Below are positions 1 to 6,623 of a stretch of DNA of 64,000 nucleotides, in pieces. How positions within the stretch are numbered: the first letter of the stretch is position 1; the number at the start of each line of letters is the position of its first letter. The DNA comes from Bacillota bacterium (GTDB taxonomy: Bacteria > Bacillota > Clostridia > Oscillospirales > Oscillospiraceae), in assembly GCA_030535235.1 (NCBI GenBank), contig JAUNCL010000008.1, forward strand, positions 1-64,000, written 5' to 3'. The position numbers were made by a program, and so were the translations under genes. Under the pieces are notes generated by a model. That model was not told the origin of the DNA. It ran no database searches and was given only the letters and a program-made list of their open reading frames with translations.

Positions 1-9
1 CAAAACTTA

Positions 10-60
10 AACAAAATAGATTAAGATACAGATTAATCTTGCCGAGTGGGAATAATTGTC
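10..60. repeat. Diverged two-copy intergenic motif, copy 1
   Basis: This block shares an ordered set of words with 15288-15335: ACAAAAT, TTAAGATACA, then after 11-12 variable bases CGAGTGGGA and TAAT. In this copy the variable part forms a hairpin with arms AGATTAA and TTAATCT. As in the other copy, an intrinsic terminator follows (97-148). It may be the end of a mobile element or a small RNA. The identity is not established. Confidence 0.4.
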
Positions 61-96
61 ATCGTTCCAATCATTTTGGGCCATCATAATCAAATC

Positions 97-148
97 AAAA
101 CCAAACCCCAAGTAGTTCATCACTGAGCTGCTTGGGGTTTGGTTTTTC
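97..148. terminator. Bidirectional intrinsic terminator
   Basis: A 16-bp perfect stem (97-112 with 131-146) runs into T-rich flanks on both strands. It can end both the unseen upstream transcript and the dehydrogenase transcript. Confidence 0.8.
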
Positions 149-223
149 TTTTGGAGATAAGATGGTATTCATCCAGCTTGTCGAAAAAGCTTCGCAGCGT
201 CTGCTGGTACACCGTAGGGCGGA

Positions 224-250
224 GGCCTGCCGCAAAATCTGCGGCAGGCC
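224..250 (-). other. GC-rich hairpin downstream of the dehydrogenase
   Basis: The 11-bp arms GGCCTGCCGCA and TGCGGCAGGCC surround a 5-nt loop just past the dehydrogenase stop. There is no T tract, so it probably stabilises the mRNA 3' end rather than terminating transcription. Confidence 0.5.
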
Positions 251-258
251 CTGAAAGG

Positions 259-1428
259 TTATAGACTCTCTTTGAAAATTCCGATGATCTCCTCCCGGCT
301 GGGGGGATTGTAGCCCCCGGGGAGCACAAAGGTCACGTCGGCCAGGCCCTCCAGCATCTCCTCTGTGACGCCCAGCTGGGTCAGGTTCATGACCAGACCC
401 AGCTCCCGCATCCAGGCTTCCATGGCGGTCAGTCCTTCCTCCGCAATTTGACGGTCGCTCTTACCCTCCGGCCGCACATCCCATACATTGACAGCGAAGC
501 GCTTGAACCTGGCCAGACCGTGGGGCAAGAGGAACCGATAGTAAGGCAGAGAGACAGCCGCAAGGGTCATCCCATGGGCGGCGTCGGTAAAGCCCCCCAC
601 CGCCTGGCCCAGCATGTGGACCATCCAGTCGGTGCTCTTTCCCTTGGACACCAGGGTGTTCAGCGCCCAGGTGGCCGTCCACATGATGTTGCTGCGGGCC
701 TCGTAATTCTGGGGATCCACATTGGCGACCCGGCTGGCGTGGAGCAGAGAGCGCATCAGGCCCTCGCTGATATAGTCGCTGGTGTTGTCATCCTCCCCCG
801 AGAAATACTGCTCGCAGATGTGGTTGAAGATGTCATAAATGCCGGAAACCATCTGGTAGTGGGGCAGGGTCAGGGTATAGACCGGGTCCAGGATGGAGAA
901 CCGGGGCATGACCCGCTCATCCTCAAACACCTTGCCGATCTTCTGCTTCGTCTCCTGGTTGGTGATCACCGAACCGGCGTTCATTTCCGACCCGGTCCCC
1001 ACCATGGTGAGGACGCAGCCCACGGGGATCACCGGGCAGTCGGGCTCCTCCTGCCGCAGGAAATACTTCTCCCAGGGGTCCTCCTGACAGTGGACCGAGA
1101 CGGCCACTGCCTTGGCATAGTCACAGACAGAACCGCCGCCCACCGCCAGGATCAGGTCGGTGGGATGCTCCCGGGCAATTTGAATGCCCTCGTAGAGCTT
1201 TTCCAAGGTGGGGTTGGGCATGACGCCGGCGATCTCCGTCACCCATTTTCCGTTCTCCTTCAGGATCTCCACCACCGTGTCATAGATCCCATTCTTTTTG
1301 ATGGACCCGCCGCCGTAGATCAGGACCACGCCGCTGCCATACTTGGGCAGTTCCTCGTTCAGGGACTGAATGGAACCCTGGCCGAAATAGAGCTTGGTGG
1401 GATTGTGGTAGGTAAATGTTCCGAGCAT
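259..1428 (-). CDS. Iron-containing alcohol dehydrogenase (butanol dehydrogenase-like)
   Basis: A 389-residue group III (Fe-dependent) NAD(P)H alcohol dehydrogenase, which in fermenting Firmicutes interconverts aldehydes and alcohols in the cytoplasm. The N-terminal half has the dinucleotide-binding GGGS pair (YGGGSIKK and AVGGGSVCD). The C-terminal half carries the expected metal ligands: Asp and His in YDIFNHICEQ near residue 200, then His in MVHMLGQ and His in DAAHGMT near 265-280. The length matches BdhA/YqhD relatives. The start has AGGAGG nine bases upstream. It faces a MerR regulator across a promoter of MerR type (1477-1507), so induction by that regulator is likely. The substrate cannot be read from sequence; a role in detoxifying reactive aldehydes is plausible. 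Confidence 0.9.
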   Translation of the reverse strand: MLGTFTYHNPTKLYFGQGSIQSLNEELPKYGSGVVLIYGGGSIKKNGIYDTVVEILKENGKWVTEIAGVMPNPTLEKLYEGIQIAREHPTDLILAVGGGSVCDYAKAVAVSVHCQEDPWEKYFLRQEEPDCPVIPVGCVLTMVGTGSEMNAGSVITNQETKQKIGKVFEDERVMPRFSILDPVYTLTLPHYQMVSGIYDIFNHICEQYFSGEDDNTSDYISEGLMRSLLHASRVANVDPQNYEARSNIMWTATWALNTLVSKGKSTDWMVHMLGQAVGGFTDAAHGMTLAAVSLPYYRFLLPHGLARFKRFAVNVWDVRPEGKSDRQIAEEGLTAMEAWMRELGLVMNLTQLGVTEEMLEGLADVTFVLPGGYNPPSREEIIGIFKESL

Positions 1429-1476
1429 ATAAAAAACCTCCTCAGCTTGACAATGTTATGTTGGCTTAGTAGGATC

Positions 1477-1507
1477 ATCATAGCACCTAAACTTAACTTT
1501 AGGTCAA
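1477..1507 (-). promoter_or_regulatory. MerR-type promoter with 19-bp spacer and operator
   Basis: On the minus strand, -35 TTGACC (1502-1507) and -10 TATGAT (1477-1482) are separated by 19 bp, the over-long spacing typical of MerR-activated promoters. The inverted repeat ACCTAAA/TTTAGGT (1485-1491 and 1498-1504) lies within the spacer and runs into the -35. It drives the dehydrogenase; the regulator is divergently encoded next to it. Confidence 0.75.
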
Positions 1508-1550
1508 CCCCTATGTTGAGATTTTTTGCAATTCGATTGGAGGACAGCGT

Positions 1551-2006
1551 ATGTATACCATCGGCCAGGTATCCAAGCTGTGTGGACTGCCGGTTTCCAC
1601 TCTGCGCTATTATGATAAGGAAGGGTTGTTCCCGGCTCTCCGGCGGGACTCCGGCATCCGAAAGTTTGAAGAAAAGGATTTGGAAGCCATCCGGGTCATT
1701 GAGTGTCTGAAAAAGTCCGGTCTGGAACTCCGGGACGTCAAACAGTTTATGGAATGGTGTGTGGAGGGTCCTTCCACCTACTCCCAGCGCCTGGCGCTGT
1801 TTTACAAACAAAAGGAGCAGGTAGAAGAAGAGGTCGAACGCATGAATCGGGTCCTGGATATGATCAAATTCAAATGCTGGTATTATGAGACCGCCATCCG
1901 GGAAGGAAACGAGGACCGCCTGCAAAGCCTGTCTCCGGAGGAAATGCCGGAGGAGATCCGGAAGGCCTATGAAAACGCCCATCAATCCCCCGACCATGCC
2001 AGGTGA
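1551..2006 (+). CDS. MerR-family transcriptional regulator
   Basis: A 151-residue regulator. Residues 1-70 form the winged helix-turn-helix of the family (YTIGQVSKLCGLPVSTLRYYDKEG start, then the RKF/EEKD wing). A long dimerisation coiled coil follows at about 80-120 (FYKQKEQVEEEVERMNR). No clustered C-terminal cysteines for metal sensing are visible, so the effector is probably an organic compound. GGAGG lies just before the ATG. It is transcribed divergently from the alcohol dehydrogenase, whose promoter has the MerR-type 19-bp spacer, making that gene its likely target. Confidence 0.88.
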   Translation: MYTIGQVSKLCGLPVSTLRYYDKEGLFPALRRDSGIRKFEEKDLEAIRVIECLKKSGLELRDVKQFMEWCVEGPSTYSQRLALFYKQKEQVEEEVERMNRVLDMIKFKCWYYETAIREGNEDRLQSLSPEEMPEEIRKAYENAHQSPDHAR

Positions 2007-2043
2007 TTTCACCTCTATGCCAAAGGAACCGACCCAGTCTGAG

Positions 2044-2076
2044 AAAAAGCCGACGGTATAAAACCGCCGGCTTTTT
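2044..2076. terminator. Bidirectional terminator between merR and ddh
   Basis: A 14-bp stem with one A-C mismatch, 2044-2057 with 2063-2076, has A and T runs at its two ends. It serves the converging merR-like and ddh genes. Confidence 0.8.
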
Positions 2077-2092
2077 CCATTTCATGAAAGCA

Positions 2093-3079
2093 TTATAAGA
2101 GGTGGGCCCGCAGTTCCTCTCCGGACAGAGGGCTTAAGTAGGCCGGTGCAATGTCAAAGACGGTCTTGCACCCGGAGGCCCCCTCCTGACCCAGACGATA
2201 GACCGCCCGGGCATAGGCCACCAGCACGCTGGCAGTGAACTCGGGGTTGGAGTCCAGCTTCAAGTTGTACTCGATGATGTGGGTGTTCTCCCCCTCCCAG
2301 CCGGTCTTGCCGGAGCGGATCACAAAGCCGCCGTGGGGGATGCCGCTGTGGTCCCGGTCCAGCTCCTCCTGGGAGATGAAGTGGACCACGGTGTCGTACT
2401 CATCGAAGTAGTTGGGCATGGTCTTGATCTCGTTCTCGATCTTGGCCTTATCCGCGCCCTCGGTGGCCACCACAAAGCACTCCCGCAGGTGCTTCTGCCG
2501 GGTGGTCAGCTGGGGGTTGCTGCCGCTGCGGACTGCCTCCAGGGCGGCCTCAATGGGGATGGTGTACTGCTTGCCGTCCACCACGCCCTCCACCCGGCGG
2601 ATGGCGTCGGAGTGGCCCTGGCTGACCCCCTTGCCCCAGAAGGTGTAGTCCTGGCCCTGGGGGAGGATTGCGCCGGCGTACAGGCGGTTCAGAGAGAACA
2701 TACCGGGGTCCCAGCCGCAGGAGATCACAGCCACATGGCCGCTTTCCTTGGCGCTGGCATCCACGGCGGCGAAGTGCTGGGGGATCTTTGCGTGGGTGTC
2801 AAAGCTGTCCACAACGTGGAAGTTCTTTGCATACTCGGGTGTCTGGACGGGCAGGTCGGTGGCACTGCCGCCGCAGAGGATGAGAACATCGATTTCGTCC
2901 TTGTGAGCCAGGATATCGTCTGCCGCATACACCCCGACGCCCTTTGTCAACACGGAAACCGTCTCCGGCGGACGGCGGGTAAAGACCGCTGCCAGCTCCA
3001 GATCCTCGTTCTGCTTGATGGCGCACTCAATGCCCCGGCCAAGATTCCCATAGCCCATGATACCAATTCGAATACTCAT
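2093..3079 (-). CDS. ddh: meso-Diaminopimelate D-dehydrogenase
   Basis: A 328-residue enzyme that reductively aminates tetrahydrodipicolinate to meso-diaminopimelate in one NADPH- and ammonia-dependent step, supplying lysine and peptidoglycan. The N-terminus has the Rossmann motif GYGNLGRG, followed by family-typical SFDTHAKIP, SCGWDPGMFSLNR (substrate loop), FWGKGVSQGHSDAIRR and the C-terminal HIIEYNLKLDSNPEFTAS. The start at 3079 was preferred over one 16 codons upstream because AGGAGG stands about seven bases before it and the protein then begins directly with the first beta strand. An extended -10 promoter (TGCTACAAT, minus strand, 3118-3126) lies upstream. As an ammonia-fixing enzyme it fits the nitrogen theme of the window, but no ANTAR-like leader was seen here. 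Confidence 0.95.
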   Translation of the reverse strand: MSIRIGIMGYGNLGRGIECAIKQNEDLELAAVFTRRPPETVSVLTKGVGVYAADDILAHKDEIDVLILCGGSATDLPVQTPEYAKNFHVVDSFDTHAKIPQHFAAVDASAKESGHVAVISCGWDPGMFSLNRLYAGAILPQGQDYTFWGKGVSQGHSDAIRRVEGVVDGKQYTIPIEAALEAVRSGSNPQLTTRQKHLRECFVVATEGADKAKIENEIKTMPNYFDEYDTVVHFISQEELDRDHSGIPHGGFVIRSGKTGWEGENTHIIEYNLKLDSNPEFTASVLVAYARAVYRLGQEGASGCKTVFDIAPAYLSPLSGEELRAHLL

Positions 3080-3117
3080 TGTGTTCTGCCTCCTTTGGCG
3101 GAAATTTTTACTTTGGC

Positions 3118-3126
3118 ATTGTAGCA
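3118..3126 (-). promoter_or_regulatory. Extended -10 promoter of ddh
   Basis: TGCTACAAT on the minus strand, about 40 nt before the ddh start; no good -35 is visible. Confidence 0.5.
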
Positions 3127-3264
3127 CACTACTGCGCTGTTTTCCACTGTTTTTGCATGATTTTTTTCTTTCGTGTCATTTCTTCTCTTTGACAGACACC
3201 ATTCATTTGGAATCCCTGGCCATTCTGCCGCCCTTTCCCACCGCTTTTTTGTAAGGGTGGTCTG

Positions 3265-3293
3265 TTTACTTCGGTCAAATGATATGGTATGAT
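3265..3293 (+). promoter_or_regulatory. Promoter of the ABC-F gene
   Basis: -35 TTTACT (3265-3270), 17-bp spacer, -10 TATGAT (3288-3293), about 40 nt before the start codon. Confidence 0.7.
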
Positions 3294-3333
3294 AAAAATA
3301 ATTTGTCTCATTACTACTAATAAGGAGTTTGAC

Positions 3334-4938
3334 ATGATCACTGTTTCCAACCTGAGCCTTCAGTACAGCGGCCAGCCGCTGTTTTCCAATGTAGATCTGC
3401 AGTTCACCAAGGGGAACTGCTACGGCATCATCGGCGCCAACGGCGCCGGCAAGTCCACCTTCCTGAAAATCCTCTCCGGTGACCTGGACTCCACCAGCGG
3501 CGAGGTCTCCATTCTCCCCAAAACCCGTATGTCCGTCCTGAAGCAGGACCAGAACGCCTACGACGCCTTCAACGTCATGGACACCGTCATCATGGGCAAC
3601 AAGCACCTCTATGACATCGGCAAGCAGAAGGACGCCATCTATGCCAAGGAGGAGATGACCGACGAGGACGGCCTGCTGGCCTGCGAGCTGGAGACCGAGT
3701 TCGCCGAGCTGGGGGGCTGGGAGGCCGAGAGCGACGCCAGCCGCATCCTCCAGGGCCTTGGCATCGACGTGGACCTTCACTACAACGACATGGCCACCCT
3801 GGACGCCCGCCTGAAGGTGAAGGTCCTGCTGGCCCAGGCCCTCTTCGGCAACCCCGACATCCTGATGATGGACGAGCCCACCAACAACCTGGACATCGAC
3901 GCCACCAACTGGCTGGAGGACTTCCTGCTGGACTTTGAGGGCACCGTCATCGTGGTCAGCCACGACCGTCACTTCCTGAACACCGTCTGCACCCATATCG
4001 TGGATATCGACTATGGCAAGATCAAGATGTACGTGGGCAACTACGACTTCTGGTACGAGTCCTCTCAGCTGGTCCAGCAGCTGGTCCGGCAGCAGAACAA
4101 GCGCAACTCCGAAAAGATCAAGGAGCTGCAGGACTTCATCTCCCGGTTCTCCGCCAACAAGTCCAAGTCCAAGCAGGCCACCGCCCGCCGGAAGCTGCTG
4201 GACAAGTTGACCGTGGAGGAAATGCCCGCCTCCTCCCGCCGCTACCCCTGGGTCTCCTTCTCCCCCGACCGAGAGGTGGGCAAGGATATCCTCTTCGTCA
4301 CCAACGTCTCCAAGACCATCGACGGCGTGAAGGTCCTGGACAACGTCTCCTTCATTCTGGAGCACGGCGACAAGGTGGCCTTCATCGGCGACAACGAAAA
4401 CGCCCACACTGCCCTGTTCAAGATCCTGGCCGGGGAGATGGAGCCGGACGAGGGCACCGTCAAGTGGGGCCAGACCGCTACCTTCTCCTACTTCCCCAAG
4501 GACAACACTCCTTACTTCCAGGACAACGACGACAACCTCATCGAGTGGCTGCGTCAGTTCTCCCCCGATCCCCAGGAGCAGTATCTCCGGGGCTTCCTGG
4601 GCCGCATGCTCTTCTCCGGCGACGAGGTGTACAAGCCTGTGAAGGTCATCTCCGGCGGTGAGAAGGTTCGTTGTATGCTCTCCCGTATGATGCTCTCCGG
4701 CGCCAACGTCCTGATGCTGGACCAGCCCACCAACCACCTGGACCTGGAGTCCATCGCCGCCCTGAACAACGGTCTGGAGGCCGTCAAGTGCAACGTCATG
4801 GTGGCTTCCCACGACCATCAGCTCATCGAGACCGTCTGCAACCGGGTCTTTGACTTCACCGCCGACGGCAAGCTCATCGACCGGAAGATGACCTATGACG
4901 AGTATCTGGAGCGTCAGGCCGCAGCCAACAACCCCTGA
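3334..4938 (+). CDS. ABC-F family ATPase (YbiT-like)
   Basis: A 534-residue soluble protein with two ABC ATPase domains and no membrane segments, as in ABC-F translation factors that bind the ribosomal E site. Walker A motifs are GANGAGKST (domain 1) and the degenerate GDNENAHTAL (domain 2). The second signature is SGGEKVRC; the first is degenerate (LDARLKVKVLLAQ). Walker B/D-loops are MMDEPTNNLD and MLDQPTNHLD. A charged linker with a Lys/Arg-rich stretch (SANKSKSKQATARRK) joins the domains. The start at 3334 follows AAGGAGTTT. The missing Lys in the second Walker A suggests ATP hydrolysis is asymmetric, as seen in YbiT-type members. It is monocistronic, with promoter 3265-3293 and terminator 4946-4992. 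Confidence 0.9.
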   Translation: MITVSNLSLQYSGQPLFSNVDLQFTKGNCYGIIGANGAGKSTFLKILSGDLDSTSGEVSILPKTRMSVLKQDQNAYDAFNVMDTVIMGNKHLYDIGKQKDAIYAKEEMTDEDGLLACELETEFAELGGWEAESDASRILQGLGIDVDLHYNDMATLDARLKVKVLLAQALFGNPDILMMDEPTNNLDIDATNWLEDFLLDFEGTVIVVSHDRHFLNTVCTHIVDIDYGKIKMYVGNYDFWYESSQLVQQLVRQQNKRNSEKIKELQDFISRFSANKSKSKQATARRKLLDKLTVEEMPASSRRYPWVSFSPDREVGKDILFVTNVSKTIDGVKVLDNVSFILEHGDKVAFIGDNENAHTALFKILAGEMEPDEGTVKWGQTATFSYFPKDNTPYFQDNDDNLIEWLRQFSPDPQEQYLRGFLGRMLFSGDEVYKPVKVISGGEKVRCMLSRMMLSGANVLMLDQPTNHLDLESIAALNNGLEAVKCNVMVASHDHQLIETVCNRVFDFTADGKLIDRKMTYDEYLERQAAANNP

Positions 4939-4945
4939 TTTCAAT

Positions 4946-4992
4946 AAAAAAAGGATGCGCCACGGAAGAGCTTTCCGGGCGCATCCTTTTTT
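4946..4992. terminator. Bidirectional intrinsic terminator
   Basis: A long stem with arms around GGATGCGC (4953-4960) and GCGCATCC (4979-4986), flanked by seven A and six T. It ends the ABC-F gene and the converging membrane-protein gene. Confidence 0.85.
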
Positions 4993-5866
4993 ATTCCTTT
5001 TCACGATTTTGTATTTGAGTCAGGGCCAGGTAATCCTTGTCTTCCTCCTTTGGGCTGGGCATGAAGAGGGAAACCACCTTTTTCTTGCCGCTGCCCCGGG
5101 CATAGAAGTACCCGCAGGTAGAAAAGACCACGGCCCCCAGGAAGTTCACAAACAGGTCCTTCATGGTGTCCAGCAGGCCGATATCCAGATAGCCGCCCAG
5201 ACCCAGGGCCTCCTGGCTCCCGTCGCTGTGGACCAGAATGACATCCTTGATATCCGAAATATTGACCACCAGATTGGAATTTGTGGTGTCCAGCATCACC
5301 GTGTGGATGCCGCTGACGATCCGGTCCTTCTGCATATCCAGCAGGAAGGTCTGGTCCATGAAGCACTCGAAGAACTCCCAGAGGACTCCCACCGTCATAG
5401 AGAAGCAAAAAGCCACCAGCGCGAGAAAGAAGGGGGACAGATCAAAGGTCAGCTTGCTGTGGTTGTTCAGCAGCAGCACCAGGGAAAACCCGACCGCCGC
5501 GCAGAGGAATCCGTTGATGGTGTGGAGAACGGTGTCCCAGAAGGGGATCTTTTGATAGAAGGCGTTGATCTCGCCCAAAATCTCCGCCGCAAAGCAGAAG
5601 CAGAGGATGGCGATCTCCAGGCCTACCGGAATCTCGATCCGCAGCTTCACCTGAACCCAACTGGGCAGATACAGGAGAAGCAGGGTCAGCATCCCCAAAA
5701 AGAAGCCCTCATAGTTGTGCAGGAAGAACTGGCGGACCATACAGAAGATGACCAGGACCCGCAGAACGGAAAACACAAGGAAGGAACTCCTGTGCTCCTT
5801 CAGCTCCATCTGTACCGCCTGATGAAAATCCCGGCGGGCTTTTTTCTTTTCAGAATGTTTTTTCAT
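4991..5866 (-). CDS. Multi-pass membrane protein, DUF2238/YjdF-like
   Basis: A 291-residue integral membrane protein with about seven hydrophobic segments. After a basic, cytoplasmic N-terminus come paired helices near residues 30-70, 80-100, 110-135, 140-165 and a last pair near 225-255. Features reminiscent of DUF2238/YjdF proteins are FWDTVLHTINGFLCAAVG, the WEFFECFMDQ segment after MTVGVLW, and D-rich loop residues before the last helices (GLLDTMKDLFVN). The function of that family is unknown. The C-terminus is charged and cytoplasmic. It stands alone between two converging or divergent neighbours. The family assignment is from motif memory only. Confidence 0.7.
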   Translation of the reverse strand: MKKHSEKKKARRDFHQAVQMELKEHRSSFLVFSVLRVLVIFCMVRQFFLHNYEGFFLGMLTLLLLYLPSWVQVKLRIEIPVGLEIAILCFCFAAEILGEINAFYQKIPFWDTVLHTINGFLCAAVGFSLVLLLNNHSKLTFDLSPFFLALVAFCFSMTVGVLWEFFECFMDQTFLLDMQKDRIVSGIHTVMLDTTNSNLVVNISDIKDVILVHSDGSQEALGLGGYLDIGLLDTMKDLFVNFLGAVVFSTCGYFYARGSGKKKVVSLFMPSPKEEDKDYLALTQIQNREKE

Positions 5867-5954
5867 GCGCCCCTTCCCTTTCGTTCAGAAATCTGTCCTT
5901 GCATTGTATGATATCCCGCTGGCCCTGTCAAGAAAGACTTTTTCTTTCGGTTTC

Positions 5955-5983
5955 TTTACAGGCTCTCTTAGATCGGATATAAT
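5955..5983 (+). promoter_or_regulatory. Promoter of the GNAT gene
   Basis: -35 TTTACA (5955-5960), 17-bp spacer, consensus -10 TATAAT (5978-5983). Confidence 0.75.
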
Positions 5984-6095
5984 GCTCCTGGCGACCCCAA
6001 GGCTACTCGCTGAAAATCACGAACAGGAAGAAGATTGCATCATATTCATTCTTATTCAAGACCCTCCAACTCTGAACCCAAAGGACGTGTTGACT

Positions 6096-6581
6096 ATGAA
6101 CATCCGCACCGCATCCCTCCGGGATCTGGACGCTATTGCCGCCGTAGAGGCGGTTTGCTTCCCTCCGGCCGAAGCTGCCGACAAAGACGCTTTCCGCCGC
6201 AGGTTGACGGTCTATCCCGACCACTTCTGGCTCCTGTGGGAGGGTGATACCCTGGTGGGATTTGTCAACGGTATGGTCACACAAGGTCCAGATTTATGTG
6301 ACGAAATGTACGACAATGCCGACCTCCACGACGAAACCGGCTCCTGGCAGATGATTTTTGGGGTGGACACCATCCCGGCCTACCGCCGCCGGGGCTGCGC
6401 CGCACTTCTGCTGAACCGAGCCATCTCTGACGCCAAGTCCCAGGGCCGAAAGGGACTGGTGCTCACCTGCAAGGAGCCGCTGCTCCACTACTACGCCAAG
6501 TTCGGGTTTGTAAACGAAGGCATCTCCCAGTCCGTCCACGGCAATGTCCGGTGGTATCAGATGCGCCTGACCTTCTCATGA
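6096..6581 (+). CDS. GNAT-family N-acetyltransferase
   Basis: A 161-residue single-domain acetyltransferase. It shows the acetyl-CoA pyrophosphate loop IPAYRRRGCAALLL (R/Q-x-x-G-x-A/G) near residue 95, preceded by the beta-4 strand MIFGVDT and followed by LLHYYAKFGFVNEG, the usual beta-bulge and terminal strand. The N-terminus MNIRTASLRDLDAIAAVEAVCFP is the classic GNAT start. That start (6096) was chosen over a much earlier in-frame ATG because AAGGA stands before it and the consensus promoter at 5955-5983 lies between the two. The arrangement resembles arylalkylamine-type GNATs; the substrate is unknown. Confidence 0.85.
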   Translation: MNIRTASLRDLDAIAAVEAVCFPPAEAADKDAFRRRLTVYPDHFWLLWEGDTLVGFVNGMVTQGPDLCDEMYDNADLHDETGSWQMIFGVDTIPAYRRRGCAALLLNRAISDAKSQGRKGLVLTCKEPLLHYYAKFGFVNEGISQSVHGNVRWYQMRLTFS

Positions 6582-6582
6582 C

Positions 6583-6622
6583 AATGCCCCACTGACTCTG
6601 AAAAAAAGTCGGTGGGGCATTT
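6583..6622. terminator. Bidirectional terminator
   Basis: Arms 6583-6597 and about 6607-6622 (core GCCCCA/TGGGGC) around an A-rich loop. It ends the GNAT gene and the converging ABC permease operon. Confidence 0.75.
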
Positions 6623-6623
6623 C

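Noticed and set aside
10-60. Possible c-di-GMP riboswitch because of the word GAGTGGGA
   Set aside because: The remaining conserved parts of that aptamer are absent in both copies and no target gene follows.
448-1710. Long plus-strand reading frame opposite the alcohol dehydrogenase
   Set aside because: It is the antisense shadow of a clear gene, with low-complexity His/Gly/Asp composition and no ribosome-binding site.
3076-5004. 642-residue minus-strand frame opposite the ABC-F gene
   Set aside because: Repetitive Val/Gly/Leu composition typical of an antisense frame in GC-rich DNA; it also spans the terminator and promoter.
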